A stretch of 64,000 nt of DNA, from contig NZ_SZQF01000005.1 of assembly GCF_005869935.1 (NCBI RefSeq), forward strand, positions 1 through 64,000, written 5' to 3'. Under the pieces are notes generated by a model. That model was not told the origin of the DNA and ran no database searches. It saw only the letters and a program-made list of their open reading frames with translations. The position numbers and the translations under genes are program-made. The stretch is from Winogradskyella algicola (GTDB lineage: Bacteria; Bacteroidota; Bacteroidia; Flavobacteriales; Flavobacteriaceae). This document shows positions 1-9,696 of this stretch, in pieces. The stretch's first letter is position 1; every line of letters starts with the position of its first letter.

Positions 1-1185
1 CAGTATTAGCAGAAGACTCATCTTCAGTACACTCTATAGTGACATCTGCAGGAACATTGATTGTAGGATCCGTAGTATCAACTACTGTGATTGTTTGATC
101 AGCAGATACGCTGTTACCACACTCATCAGTTACGGTCCAAGTACGAACAATAGTTTTTGTATTACCACAAGCAGCCGTCTCTACGTCTGACTCAGTAATG
201 GTTACTGTACCACAAGTATCAGCACCAGTAGCAACACCAGTATTAGCAGAAGACTCATCTTCAGTACACTCTATAGTGACATCTGCAGGAACATTGATTG
301 TAGGATCCGTAGTATCAACTACTGTGATTGTTTGATCAGCAGATACGCTGTTACCACACTCATCCGTTACCGTCCAAGTTCTAACAATAGTTTTCGTATT
401 ACCACAAGCTGCAGTTTCCACATCTGATTCTGTAATGGTTACTGTACCACAAGTATCAGCACCAGTAGCAACACCAGTATTAGCAGACGACTCATCTTCA
501 GTACACTCAATTGTAATATCAGCAGGAACATTGATTGTAGGATCCGTAGTATCAACCACAGTAATGGTTTGGTCAGCAGACACGCTATTACCACACTCAT
601 CCGTTACCGTCCAAGTTCTAACAATAGTTTTCGTATTACCACAAGCTGCAGTCTCTACGTCTGATTCAGTAATGGTTACCGTACCACAAGTATCTGCACC
701 AGTAGCAACACCAGTATTAGCAGAAGACTCATCTTCAGTACACTCTATAGTGACATCCGCAGGAACATTGATTGTAGGATCAGTAGTATCAACAACCGTA
801 ATCGTTTGATCAGCAGACACGCTGTTACCACAAGCATCCGTAGCTGTCCATGTTCTTGTTATAGTTTTAGTATTACCACAAGCTGCTACTTCTACATCGC
901 TGAAAGTTACATTAGGAACTGCGCAATCATCAGTTGCGGTTGCAGTGCCAGTACTAGCAGGTGAAGTATCGTCAGTACATTCTACTGAAGTATCGGCAGG
1001 AATTGTTAATACAGGGTCGACTGTATCAATAATAGAATAAGTAGCTGTAGTATTTGCCGTGTTACCACACTCATCAATAGCAGTAAATGTTACCGTAATA
1101 GCACCATTAGCACAATCTACGTCAGTATTAGCACCATAGTCATTAGACCATGTCACAGTGCCACAAGTATCATTAGCCGTTGCAC
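1..1185 (-). repeat. 237-nt (79-aa) HYR-type tandem repeats, cluster 1
   Basis: Units begin at 1, 238, 475, 712 and 949, an exact 237-nt period (79 codons). The first four are nearly identical at nucleotide level; the fifth keeps the phase but has diverged. The array continues past the left window edge. Each unit encodes one cysteine-bearing HYR-like module, so unit gain or loss keeps the reading frame. Confidence 0.9.
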
Positions 1186-4078
1186 CTGCATTATTAGCAA
1201 GCCATGCTTCTAATGTACCATCAGGTGTCACACCACATTGAATAACAATATTATCTGTATTTGTATTATCTATAGTCGGTGGAGTAGTATCAACCACTGT
1301 AATCGTTTGATCAGCAGATACTGAATTACCACACTCATCAGTTACGGTCCATGTTCTAACAATAGTTTTTGTATTACCACAAGCGGCAGTCTCAACATCT
1401 GATTCGGTAATGGTAACTGTACTACAAGTATCTGCACCAGTAGCAACACCAGTATTAGCAGAAGACTCATCTTCAGTACACTCTATAGTGACATCTGCAG
1501 GAACATTGATTGTAGGATCCGTAGTATCAACAACCGTAATAGTTTGGTCAGCAGATACTGAATTACCACATGCATCTGTAGCTGTCCATGTTCTTGTTAT
1601 AGTTTTAGTATTACCACAAGCCGCAGTTTCAACATCCGATTCGGTAATGGTTACTGTACCACAAGTATCTGCACCAGTAGCAACACCAGTATTGGCAGAG
1701 GACTCATCTTCAGTACACTCTATAGTCACATCTGCAGGAATATTGATTGTAGGATCAGTAGTATCGACAACCGTAATAATTTGAGTTGCTGTTGCTGTAT
1801 TAGTACAATTGTCTGTAATGGTAAATGTTCTGGTTACTTCTAGTGGACAGTTGCCGGTTGACGTAATGTTATCAATGTAAGTTATTGAAGCTATATTAAA
1901 ATCATCAGATGCAGTATAATTAGGATTTGAAGCAAAAACTGATTGAATATCACTAGAAGGTGTATCACTGTATTCAAATACAGCATTTGTGTTTGTTATG
2001 TCGTTTTCAGAACAACCTTCAATTGTAATAGAAGCAGGAACAGAAATCATAGGATCCTCAGTGTCGTCCACATTTACTGTGTCAGAAATAGTTGTAGTAC
2101 AACCGTTAGCATCAGTAATTAGAATAGAATAGGTGCCAGCAGCTAAATTTTCAAAAATACCACTAGATTGACTAGTTGATCCATTATCTATTGAGTAAGA
2201 ATAAGGTGGAATACCACCAGTAGCTTCAGCAGAAATACTTCCATTAGTTTCACCAGTACAATCAATATTTGTAACTCTTACTATAGAACCGCTTACTACT
2301 TCGTTAGGTTCCTGAACAGTTGACTGATTGGTGACAGAACATCCATTTGCGTCTGTAACTGTTACATTATAAGTACCAGCAACTAAGTTATTCTGGTCTT
2401 CATCAGTTGAGCCGTTGTTCCATAAAATTGAATATGGGGCAGTACCACCAGCAATTGTTAAATCAATTGCACCAGTAGCTTCACCATAGCATAGAATATC
2501 TGTTGTAGAAGTTATTGTTGATGTTAATTCTTGTGCAGGTTGACTAATTGTGAAATCATCAGAAATCATACAACCGTTTGCGTCTGTAACGGTTACTGTA
2601 TAAGTCCCGGCAACAACATTTATTAAATCTTCAGTTGTTGCAGAATTACTCCAAGAGTATGTATACGGAGCTTTACCACCTGCAACAGTTATATCTATTG
2701 CGCCAGTTGCATCTGAATTACATACTACGTTAGTTACGGTACCATTTAATTCAAGATTTTCAATTATAATAGGATTACTTCCAAAAGGAGAAAGACATCC
2801 CACATATTTATTTCTTACCCATAAACTATAAGTTCCTTCGGTAAGAGAGGAGAATACGTTTGAATCTTGATAATTTGATCCAGCGTCGATTGAATATTCA
2901 TACTCAGGACCAAGAGGACTTTCAACAGTTAAAACAAAGTCATTAGTTCCATTACAACTAATACTGTAAGTTGGTGCTGGTGGTGTAGCAATATAAGATA
3001 GTGTTACGGTACCTGTGTCACAAACACTCGTATTAGGTGCTGGTAAACATACTTCATAATCAAATACTACATCACCCACAAAACCAGGAGAAGGAACATA
3101 GGTATATGATCCATCTGAGTTTAAAGTGAATGATTGTCCAGCAGGTGTTGGTCCAGAAACTAAAGAATAGGTAGAACCACTTGGTACATTGTTTTGTTTA
3201 TCAAGATCATCGCTATACGTTTCATCAACACAGTTAACTTTTGTCTGATCTACAGCATATTTTTGTAAAATGAAAAATTTACCGTCACCATGATCTCTTG
3301 TAGCTCCAATAAATTCTATTTTAGTTATATTAGAACCTGTTGGTGCAATATCATCTAAATAGAAAAGACCAATAGCTATGGTTTGCCCATTTTCATTACA
3401 ACGTCCAGATCTCCAATAATCAGATTGAGGTAGTGGTGGTCCAAAAGTACAGTTTGTGTAATTACCTTGGTTTCGCACAAATGTTTGCCCTAGTTTCTGT
3501 TCAACACCTCCACCCGCAGGAATTCCCCAAGCTTCGATGTAAAAACAATTGTTACCACCTCTTTCAGTTACAGCTAATACACCCCCTTCATTAGAAGGAA
3601 TAGCCGGACTGTAAAAAATAGTTTGTTTTTGAGCATCTGTGGTTGCAGCTGCAGCAAAATTTGTACAAATATTTCTACCGTTTGGATTTGCATTGAAATA
3701 GTGATTTAAATTTTTATCTCTAAAAGCAGTTATAGCATTTGACACCCAATTTGGGTCACTACTGTTTCCACCAACATTATTACCATTTTGCTTAATTCCA
3801 TTAGGATTATGACCATCAGGACCTAACCTTGTCATTTCATAACTCGTAGGTACAACAAACGTTTTGTAAATGGTACCATCAATCGTAATTGATTGGATAG
3901 TTGCAGGATCACTATTGTTAGATTGTGTATCTTCCCATTGAAAAGTGACACCTGTCTGGATAGAAGGTGATTGCTGGGCAAAAAACACATTTGGTAGTAT
4001 AACTAGTAATACGATGAGTATACATTTAGCCACACTTAAGCCTGAAATACAATTGTATTTGTTTCTCATACTATACAT
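1..4078 (-). CDS. Giant secreted repeat protein (SprB-like and HYR-like repeats), 5' part only
   Basis: The minus frame is open from an ATG at 4078 to the window edge, so about 1359 N-terminal residues are seen and the C-terminus is missing. Residues 1-34 form a signal peptide (hydrophobic ILIVLLVILPNVFFA, then QQ). Residues about 40-280 are a unique domain. Near residues 300-350 there is a cadherin/Ig-like stretch ending DYEVCLPAP. Residues about 450-655 hold three SprB-type repeats, each ending GTYxVxxTDANGC. From about 666 to the edge run HYR-type modules with the signature VVDTTDPTI then VPADVTIEC, with regularly spaced cysteines. This architecture is typical of T9SS-secreted surface adhesins of Flavobacteriia; a type B sorting domain is expected past the edge but is not visible. 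A second ATG at 4069 is an alternative start. Function as an adhesin is inferred from architecture only. Confidence 0.88.
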   Translation of the reverse strand, partial: MYSMRNKYNCISGLSVAKCILIVLLVILPNVFFAQQSPSIQTGVTFQWEDTQSNNSDPATIQSITIDGTIYKTFVVPTSYEMTRLGPDGHNPNGIKQNGNNVGGNSSDPNWVSNAITAFRDKNLNHYFNANPNGRNICTNFAAAATTDAQKQTIFYSPAIPSNEGGVLAVTERGGNNCFYIEAWGIPAGGGVEQKLGQTFVRNQGNYTNCTFGPPLPQSDYWRSGRCNENGQTIAIGLFYLDDIAPTGSNITKIEFIGATRDHGDGKFFILQKYAVDQTKVNCVDETYSDDLDKQNNVPSGSTYSLVSGPTPAGQSFTLNSDGSYTYVPSPGFVGDVVFDYEVCLPAPNTSVCDTGTVTLSYIATPPAPTYSISCNGTNDFVLTVESPLGPEYEYSIDAGSNYQDSNVFSSLTEGTYSLWVRNKYVGCLSPFGSNPIIIENLELNGTVTNVVCNSDATGAIDITVAGGKAPYTYSWSNSATTEDLINVVAGTYTVTVTDANGCMISDDFTISQPAQELTSTITSTTDILCYGEATGAIDLTIAGGTAPYSILWNNGSTDEDQNNLVAGTYNVTVTDANGCSVTNQSTVQEPNEVVSGSIVRVTNIDCTGETNGSISAEATGGIPPYSYSIDNGSTSQSSGIFENLAAGTYSILITDANGCTTTISDTVNVDDTEDPMISVPASITIEGCSENDITNTNAVFEYSDTPSSDIQSVFASNPNYTASDDFNIASITYIDNITSTGNCPLEVTRTFTITDNCTNTATATQIITVVDTTDPTINIPADVTIECTEDESSANTGVATGADTCGTVTITESDVETAACGNTKTITRTWTATDACGNSVSADQTITVVDTTDPTINVPADVTIECTEDESSANTGVATGADTCSTVTITESDVETAACGNTKTIVRTWTVTDECGNSVSADQTITVVDTTPPTIDNTNTDNIVIQCGVTPDGTLEAWLANNAGATANDTCGTVTWSNDYGANTDVDCANGAITVTFTAIDECGNTANTTATYSIIDTVDPVLTIPADTSVECTDDTSPASTGTATATDDCAVPNVTFSDVEVAACGNTKTITRTWTATDACGNSVSADQTITVVDTTDPTINVPADVTIECTEDESSANTGVATGADTCGTVTITESDVETAACGNTKTIVRTWTVTDECGNSVSADQTITVVDTTDPTINVPADITIECTEDESSANTGVATGADTCGTVTITESDVETAACGNTKTIVRTWTVTDECGNSVSADQTITVVDTTDPTINVPADVTIECTEDESSANTGVATGADTCGTVTITESDVETAACGNTKTIVRTWTVTDECGNSVSADQTITVVDTTDPTINVPADVTIECTEDESSANT
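1280..1790 (-). repeat. 237-nt HYR-type tandem repeats, cluster 2
   Basis: The same unit reappears in phase at 1450 and 1687, with a partial copy from about 1280. It is separated from cluster 1 by a divergent module of about 264 nt, so the array is interrupted rather than continuous. Similarity fades after about 1785. Confidence 0.85.
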
Positions 4079-4399
4079 AATAACTTATAAAGTCTATGCA
4101 GCACTAAATTTTAGATGATGATACACTTTCAAACAATGATAGCACACACCATTTAATATCTAAGCAACATTTTTGTTTTGTTAATTGCAAAAAAAATAGA
4201 GGGAAGTATTACTAATGCAAATGAAATCTTGAATGGATTAATATATTTTTGATTTGGGGTCATTTACATTAATTTTACAAAAACAAAAGAACTTATATCT
4301 TAAATCTTAAACAAACATTAGAGTTAAAGCGCCAAAATAGTCGTTAAAACGGAAATATGCAACATTTTATCGAAAAAAAATGCATTTAATCGAAACACA
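4079..4399. other. Divergent intergenic region
   Basis: This 321-bp AT-rich spacer lies between the divergent adhesin and polyphosphate operon starts and should carry both promoters. I saw no convincing ORF, RNA or hairpin, and no exact TAnnTTTG box at a sensible distance from either start. Confidence 0.5.
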
Positions 4400-4888
4400 A
4401 TGAAATCAATTACACTCGTAAGACACGGAAAATCGTCATGGGAATTTGATGTTTCAGACACACTAAGACCATTAAAAAATAGAGGAATTAATGATGCAAA
4501 ATTAGTTGCTAATCAGTTTGTTAAGAGTAATGAATTGCCAGACTTTATATACTCAAGTCCAGCGGTTAGAGCCTTTTCAACATGTAAGATATTTTTAGAG
4601 GTATTCAACTTGTCAGAAGATTCTGTTATTGTTAAAGACGATTTATATGATTTTGGAGGTGAAAGTGTCATAAACTTTATCAAAAGATTACCCAATAATT
4701 ATAATTTGGTTATGATATTTGGGCACAACCATGCTTTTACGTCTATTGCTAATATATTTGGTGATAAATTTATAGATAATCTCCCAACAAGTGGATTAAT
4801 TAAACTTAATTTTGATATTTCTTATTGGAAAGAATTAAGACAAGGAACAACCGAACTAATAATAATTCCAAAGGAATTAAAAGTATGA
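4400..4888 (+). CDS. SixA-like phosphohistidine phosphatase
   Basis: A 162-aa protein of the histidine phosphatase superfamily, small like SixA. The catalytic LVRHGKSSW motif places the nucleophile at His9 (R8-H9-G10), and the second catalytic histidine is His109 in IFGHNHAF. SixA proteins remove phosphate from phosphohistidine proteins. It is the first gene of a polyphosphate operon: its TGA overlaps the ppk1 ATG as ATGA at 4885-4888, implying translational coupling. The family is clear; the substrate is not known. Because PPK1 works through a phosphohistidine intermediate, a link to PPK1 is a reasonable guess and no more. Confidence 0.85.
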   Translation: MKSITLVRHGKSSWEFDVSDTLRPLKNRGINDAKLVANQFVKSNELPDFIYSSPAVRAFSTCKIFLEVFNLSEDSVIVKDDLYDFGGESVINFIKRLPNNYNLVMIFGHNHAFTSIANIFGDKFIDNLPTSGLIKLNFDISYWKELRQGTTELIIIPKELKV

Positions 4889-6939
4889 CAAAACATAAGA
4901 ATACCTACATTAATAGAGAGTTAAGTTGGTTACAATTTAATGCGCGTGTACTACAAGAAGCAGCAGACGAAACAGTACCTTTAATTGAGCGTCTCCGGTT
5001 TTTGGGTATTTTCTCAAATAATCTAGACGAATTTTTTAAAGTGAGATATGCTACCGTAAAACGAATTTATGATGCTGGTAAAGGTGGTAAGAGCGAGTTA
5101 GGTGGTATTAAAGCAGGTGAACTACTCGAAGAAATTACTAAGGTAGTTATCGATCAGCAAAGAGAAAGTGTTGAGATATTGAATAAAATAGAGCAAGAAC
5201 TTGAAAGCGAAAATATATTTATCATTAATGAAACCGAAATAGACAGCGACCATCATGAATTTATAAAGAACTATTTCTATCAAGAAATCAGCCCAGCCTT
5301 GGTAGTAATAATTTTAGATGAAGATATAGCGTTACCGGAGCTAAAGGATAGTGCAGGTTATTTAACAATAACGATGTCTAATTCTAATGGAAAAGATCAG
5401 TATGCACTTATTGAGATTTCCAAAAGCATGGAGCGTTTCATTGTTTTACCAAATAGAGGTGAAGCCAACTACATTATAATGGTAGATGACGTTATTCGTT
5501 ATTGTTTAGATGAAATTTTCAACATTTTTAAATACGATTCGATTTCGTCACATATGATAAAAATTACTAGAGATGGTGAGTTAGATTTTGACAGTGATTT
5601 AAGTAAGAGTTTTGTAGATAAATTGTCGCGTAGTGTAAAAGGCAGACAAAGTGGTGATCCTGTAAGATTTGTACACGATAAAAACATAGAACCAGATACG
5701 TTAAACTTTTTGTTAGAACGTATGGAGATTGACACTAAGGATAGTATAATTCCCGGTGGTCGTTATCATAATCGTAGAGACTATATGGATTTTCCTAGTT
5801 TGGGAAGAACCGATCTGCTCTATGATAGAATTAAACCTTTACCAGTAAAGGGATTAAGCTTACAAGAAAGTATTTTTACTACAGTAGCTAAGAAGGATTA
5901 CTTAGTTTACACTCCTTATCATACCTTTTCATATGTAGTTAAGTTTTTACGAGAAGCAGCTCTAGATCCAAAGGTAAGAACTATAAAAATTACAATTTAC
6001 AGATTGGCACAAATATCTCATGTGGCGAGTTCACTCATTAATGCAGCTAAAAATGGTAAAGATGTTACTGTCTCTATAGAACTTAGAGCACGTTTTGACG
6101 AAGAAGCTAACATTAATTATGCTGAACAAATGCAAGATGCAGGTGTTAAGATGTTGTTTGGTGTTCCTGGATTAAAAGTGCATAGCAAAATGTGTGTTAT
6201 AGAACGCGAAGAAGAGCATAAGTTAAAGCGTTATGGATTTATAAGTACAGGTAACTTTAACGAATCTACAGCTAAGTTTTATACAGATTTTACACTTCTT
6301 ACAGCCAACGCTAAAATTCTAAAAGACATAAATAAAGTATTTAACTTTTTAGAAGTTAATTATATAGTTAATAGATATAAACACATAATTGCTTCACCAC
6401 ATTACACTAAAACAAAATTATTCTCTTTGATAGATAAAGAGATTGAAAATGCGAAAAATGGCAAAGTAGCTTACATAAAACTAAAAATGAATAGTATTAG
6501 CAGCTATAAAATGGTAGACAAATTGTATGAGGCGAGTAGAGCAGGTGTAAAAATACAAATGATAGTTAGAGGTTTATGTTGTTTAGTGCCTGGTGTTAAA
6601 GGAATGAGCGAGAATATTGAAATCATTAGTATTATAGATAAATTTTTAGAGCATACGCGTTTATATGTATTTTCTAATAATAATGATCCTTTAGTATATA
6701 TATCATCAGCAGATTGGATGACTAGAAATATAGAGCACAGAGTAGAAGTGAGTTGCCCAATTTACGATGAGGATATAAAACAAGAATTACAAGATTTATT
6801 TGAGATTTGTTGGAATGATAATGTAAAAGCTCGTCATATTAACGAAACACAAGACAACACGTATCGCAGAAATAATAATACAAAAATCAGAGCTCAGTTC
6901 GATACGTACAATTATTACCTAAAAAAGTTAGAAGGATAA
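4885..6939 (+). CDS. ppk1: Polyphosphate kinase 1
   Basis: A 684-aa protein of usual PPK1 length. It reversibly makes polyphosphate from ATP terminal phosphate. The N-terminal domain begins with the typical INRELSWLQFNARVL. The phospholipase-D-like C-terminal domains carry the phosphohistidine candidate His433 (GLKVHSKMCV) and the second histidine His590 (LEHTRLYVFS). The frame is open from 4825, but ATG 4885 is chosen because it overlaps the sixA stop (ATGA), follows an AAGGAA-type ribosome site, and puts INRELSW at the normal distance from the start. The ppx gene begins 2 nt after the stop, so synthesis and degradation enzymes share an operon. Confidence 0.95.
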   Translation: MTKHKNTYINRELSWLQFNARVLQEAADETVPLIERLRFLGIFSNNLDEFFKVRYATVKRIYDAGKGGKSELGGIKAGELLEEITKVVIDQQRESVEILNKIEQELESENIFIINETEIDSDHHEFIKNYFYQEISPALVVIILDEDIALPELKDSAGYLTITMSNSNGKDQYALIEISKSMERFIVLPNRGEANYIIMVDDVIRYCLDEIFNIFKYDSISSHMIKITRDGELDFDSDLSKSFVDKLSRSVKGRQSGDPVRFVHDKNIEPDTLNFLLERMEIDTKDSIIPGGRYHNRRDYMDFPSLGRTDLLYDRIKPLPVKGLSLQESIFTTVAKKDYLVYTPYHTFSYVVKFLREAALDPKVRTIKITIYRLAQISHVASSLINAAKNGKDVTVSIELRARFDEEANINYAEQMQDAGVKMLFGVPGLKVHSKMCVIEREEEHKLKRYGFISTGNFNESTAKFYTDFTLLTANAKILKDINKVFNFLEVNYIVNRYKHIIASPHYTKTKLFSLIDKEIENAKNGKVAYIKLKMNSISSYKMVDKLYEASRAGVKIQMIVRGLCCLVPGVKGMSENIEIISIIDKFLEHTRLYVFSNNNDPLVYISSADWMTRNIEHRVEVSCPIYDEDIKQELQDLFEICWNDNVKARHINETQDNTYRRNNNTKIRAQFDTYNYYLKKLEG

Positions 6940-6940
6940 T

Positions 6941-7846
6941 ATGCTGAAGATTCAAAAATACGCTGCTATAGATATTGGTTCTAATGCAGTAAGATTATTA
7001 ATTTCAAATATCATAGAACAAAGTGGTAAACCCACTGTGTTTAAGAAAAATTCATTAGTTCGTGTCCCAATTAGACTAGGTGCAGATGTATTTATTAATG
7101 GTAAAATATCAAAATACAATCAAGAACGAATGATAGATACTATGAAAGCATTTAGTTTATTAATGAAATCTCATGGCGTAGTTCGTTACAAAGCATGTGC
7201 TACGTCTGCTATGCGAGAGGCTAATAATAGTGTAGCTTTATCTAAAAAGATTATAGAAAGCTGTGGAATCAGCATCGATATAATTGATGGAGAGGAAGAA
7301 GCAGCTATTATTGCAGCAACAGATTTAAGTACTTATATTGATGAAAACAAGACTTATCTGTACGTAGATGTAGGTGGTGGTAGTACAGAGTTTTCAATTA
7401 TACATAATGGCAGTAAAGTTAAATCTAAGTCTTTTAAAGTTGGTACTGTAAGACTTCTAAATGATATAGTTACTAGAGAAACCTGGAATGAACTAGAACA
7501 ATGGATTAAAGAAAATGCATCGGTTTATGATAAAATAGATTTAATAGGTTCTGGTGGAAATATCAATAAAATATTTAAAATCTCCGGTAAGCAGCTTGGT
7601 AAACCGTTGACCTATTTCTACTTAAGTAACTATTACCATACCTTACAACAGTATTCGTACGAAGAACGTATTACAGAACTAAATTTAAACCAAGACAGAG
7701 CAGATGTTATTATACCGGCAACAAGGATATACTTATCAGCTATGAAATGGAGTGGTGCTAAAGATATTTACGTACCAAAAATTGGATTATCAGACGGTAT
7801 TATTAAAAGTATCTATTATGAAACTGTTTCTAGTGTCGTTGTATAG
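6941..7846 (+). CDS. ppx: Ppx/GppA family exopolyphosphatase
   Basis: A 301-aa ASKHA-fold phosphatase. The phosphate-binding loops are AAIDIGSNAVRLLI near the N-terminus and YVDVGGGSTEFS in the middle. The family hydrolyses terminal phosphate of polyphosphate or pppGpp. It has only the two core domains and lacks the C-terminal HD-type extension of the roughly 500-aa enterobacterial enzymes, as is common in Bacteroidota. It starts 2 nt after ppk1. Polyphosphatase is more likely than pppGpp hydrolysis because of the operon. Confidence 0.88.
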   Translation: MLKIQKYAAIDIGSNAVRLLISNIIEQSGKPTVFKKNSLVRVPIRLGADVFINGKISKYNQERMIDTMKAFSLLMKSHGVVRYKACATSAMREANNSVALSKKIIESCGISIDIIDGEEEAAIIAATDLSTYIDENKTYLYVDVGGGSTEFSIIHNGSKVKSKSFKVGTVRLLNDIVTRETWNELEQWIKENASVYDKIDLIGSGGNINKIFKISGKQLGKPLTYFYLSNYYHTLQQYSYEERITELNLNQDRADVIIPATRIYLSAMKWSGAKDIYVPKIGLSDGIIKSIYYETVSSVVV

Positions 7847-7952
7847 TAATTAGGTTGAAAATTACCGTTCAACTACTTTTTTTCTGCTAAAATCTATACA
7901 TTTACAGCAATTTTAGAATTTAATTTATATTCGCTGTCTCAAATTGAAGATT

Positions 7953-8486
7953 ATGAAAAAATTTTTACTTGCCTCATTATTAGTATGCCTTACAACAATT
8001 TGTGTGGCTCAAGAAGTGCGTTATGGTGTAAGAGGCGCACTAAATGTGTCTAATCTAGATTTTGATCCAGATGCAACTTTTGAAAATAAACACAGGAACG
8101 GCTTCGCCTTTGCAGGTTTTGTTGAGTATGGCTTTTCTGAAGAGTTAGCTTTGCATACAGAGTTGCAGTGGTCTGCAGAAGGTGGAAAAGATGAAGATCT
8201 AAGAGCAGATTACATACAAATGCCAATTTTATTAAAATTGTCTACCTCTGATAGATTGTCTTTTATGGCAGGACCACAAGTAGCGTTAAAAACATGGCAA
8301 AACAATGATGGTTTTTCAACATTTGCTTTTTCTGGAGTTATTGGTGCAGAATATATGATAACTGATGAGTTATTTGTTGATGCAAGATTTTCTTATGGAT
8401 TAACAAACATCTTAGATGAAGATGATCTACCCAATCTAGAAGCTAAAAACCATGTAATGCAATTTGGTTTTGGGATAAAGATTTAA
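7953..8486 (+). CDS. Outer-membrane beta-barrel protein (PorT/OmpW-like size)
   Basis: A 177-aa protein with an N-terminal signal peptide (KKFLLASLLVCLTTICVAQ) and alternating hydrophobic strands rich in aromatic and Gly residues, ending in MQFGFGIKI, typical of small 8-strand outer-membrane barrels of Bacteroidota. The frame opens with TTG at 7944, but ATG 7953 gives the normal MKK signal start. A TACATTTA sequence upstream resembles a -7 box. It is a single gene and converges on the T9SS gene at a shared terminator. Specific function unknown. Confidence 0.75.
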   Translation: MKKFLLASLLVCLTTICVAQEVRYGVRGALNVSNLDFDPDATFENKHRNGFAFAGFVEYGFSEELALHTELQWSAEGGKDEDLRADYIQMPILLKLSTSDRLSFMAGPQVALKTWQNNDGFSTFAFSGVIGAEYMITDELFVDARFSYGLTNILDEDDLPNLEAKNHVMQFGFGIKI

Positions 8487-8510
8487 AAAGAAAAATTTAA
8501 ATAATTTTTG

Positions 8511-8541
8511 AAGGCTTTAACCTATGGTTAAGGCCTTTATT
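8511..8541. terminator. Bidirectional intrinsic terminator
   Basis: A 12-bp stem AAGGCTTTAACC / GGTTAAGGCCTT (one G-U pair) with a TAT loop is followed by a T-rich run. It sits between the convergent genes ending at 8486 and 8537. Confidence 0.8.
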
Positions 8542-9658
8542 TTTTTATAAACTTTAGAGTTTTAGTTGAAGAATCCTCAATGACGAAATTAATGAAGTAA
8601 ACACCAGAAACCACATTTTCAACATTAATAGAATTACTATTCAGAATAGATGACTTTACTTGTTTACCATCGATGGCGTATATGGTGTACTGTAAGTTTT
8701 CTGATAAAAGCTGATTGTCTATATTAAGCAAAAGCTCGTCTTCAACAGGGTTTTGTAGTAAAGAAATAGCATATTGATTCACATTATATTCATCTAAGGA
8801 TAAAGTGGTATCACCAAAAATTAATCTTGCACCTAGTAAATCAGTTAGAATTAATGTGGAACCATTATCAATAATTTCAAATTCGAAGAAGTTTGTAGTG
8901 TCATTTCCCAGTATTTCAAAATATATCCCTTCATAGGCTTGCGTAGCACAAGCGGATAAGGTTTCAACAAATTCAGTAATATTAAGATTGTTTGCTCCAT
9001 TAAATGAGACACCATACTTAGCATTAAACACTTCACATTCACCAACACCATCTAGTTCAGGCAAAAATGGTAATGGTACAAAAATTTCATTGGTTAAGTT
9101 AAGATATGGAAAATCACCTTCAGGTATATCAATAATAGGGTTTCCAGGAATATCTATATGATGCAACCACCATGTTGATACTAGTAAAGTGGTTGGTGCT
9201 TGTTTTCCAAATACCAACGAATTTCCATCTGTATTTGTTAAGGTTAAAACTTGGTCATCTCCCGTTCCTGTGATTGAATACGTTTGTATACAATCTAAAC
9301 CACCATTACAATTTAATTCATTATAATAAAGTTCCTCATAAATAGCATAAGGTGCAGTATAACAATCATCTGTAAATGTAGCAGAAATATTAACTGTGAT
9401 TTCATCAGTATCTACTGAATACGAGCCATTAGAAGCATTACAACCATGACCAGAACTAAAACTTAAAGTTCCTGGTAAATCACCTGAACCGTTTGTGAAT
9501 TCAAGACTAAAAACATTATAGCTATTAAAATAGTTAGGGTGAGTTACACCTTCTTTAACTATATAGTCTAAATACCAAGTACCTATTAAATCAGTTTGAC
9601 CATGAGAACTAAAACTGATAAAGGTGAAGAAGCTAATTAAAGCGTAAATGTGTTTCAT
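8537..9658 (-). CDS. T9SS type A sorted protein with two META-like domains
   Basis: A 373-aa secreted protein. A signal peptide ending FSSHGQ is followed by two related domains (about residues 24-155 and 156-285). Each has a W-x-L opening (GTWYLDYI; STWWLHHI), a Cys-containing central strand and a closing LTLTN-x-LVFG or LILTD-x-LIFG motif, resembling the META/HslJ-type fold. The last 80 residues form a T9SS type A sorting domain (SLLQNPVEDELLLNI; NVENVVSGVYFINF; KTLKFIKK end). It should be exported by Sec, then T9SS, and anchored or released at the surface. The duplicated fold assignment is by pattern only. Confidence 0.8.
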   Translation of the reverse strand: MKHIYALISFFTFISFSSHGQTDLIGTWYLDYIVKEGVTHPNYFNSYNVFSLEFTNGSGDLPGTLSFSSGHGCNASNGSYSVDTDEITVNISATFTDDCYTAPYAIYEELYYNELNCNGGLDCIQTYSITGTGDDQVLTLTNTDGNSLVFGKQAPTTLLVSTWWLHHIDIPGNPIIDIPEGDFPYLNLTNEIFVPLPFLPELDGVGECEVFNAKYGVSFNGANNLNITEFVETLSACATQAYEGIYFEILGNDTTNFFEFEIIDNGSTLILTDLLGARLIFGDTTLSLDEYNVNQYAISLLQNPVEDELLLNIDNQLLSENLQYTIYAIDGKQVKSSILNSNSINVENVVSGVYFINFVIEDSSTKTLKFIKK

Positions 9659-9696
9659 GGAAATTAGAGCTAATTATAACACCAATTTATAAAATA

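Noticed and set aside
435..1784. Plus-strand 124-aa ORFs at 435-809 and 1410-1784
   Set aside because: They are antisense shadows of the 237-nt repeats; they repeat because the real minus-strand gene repeats, and they lack start context or family resemblance.
8851..9051. 66-aa minus-strand ORF inside the T9SS cargo gene
   Set aside because: Same-strand frame shadow of a well-supported gene.
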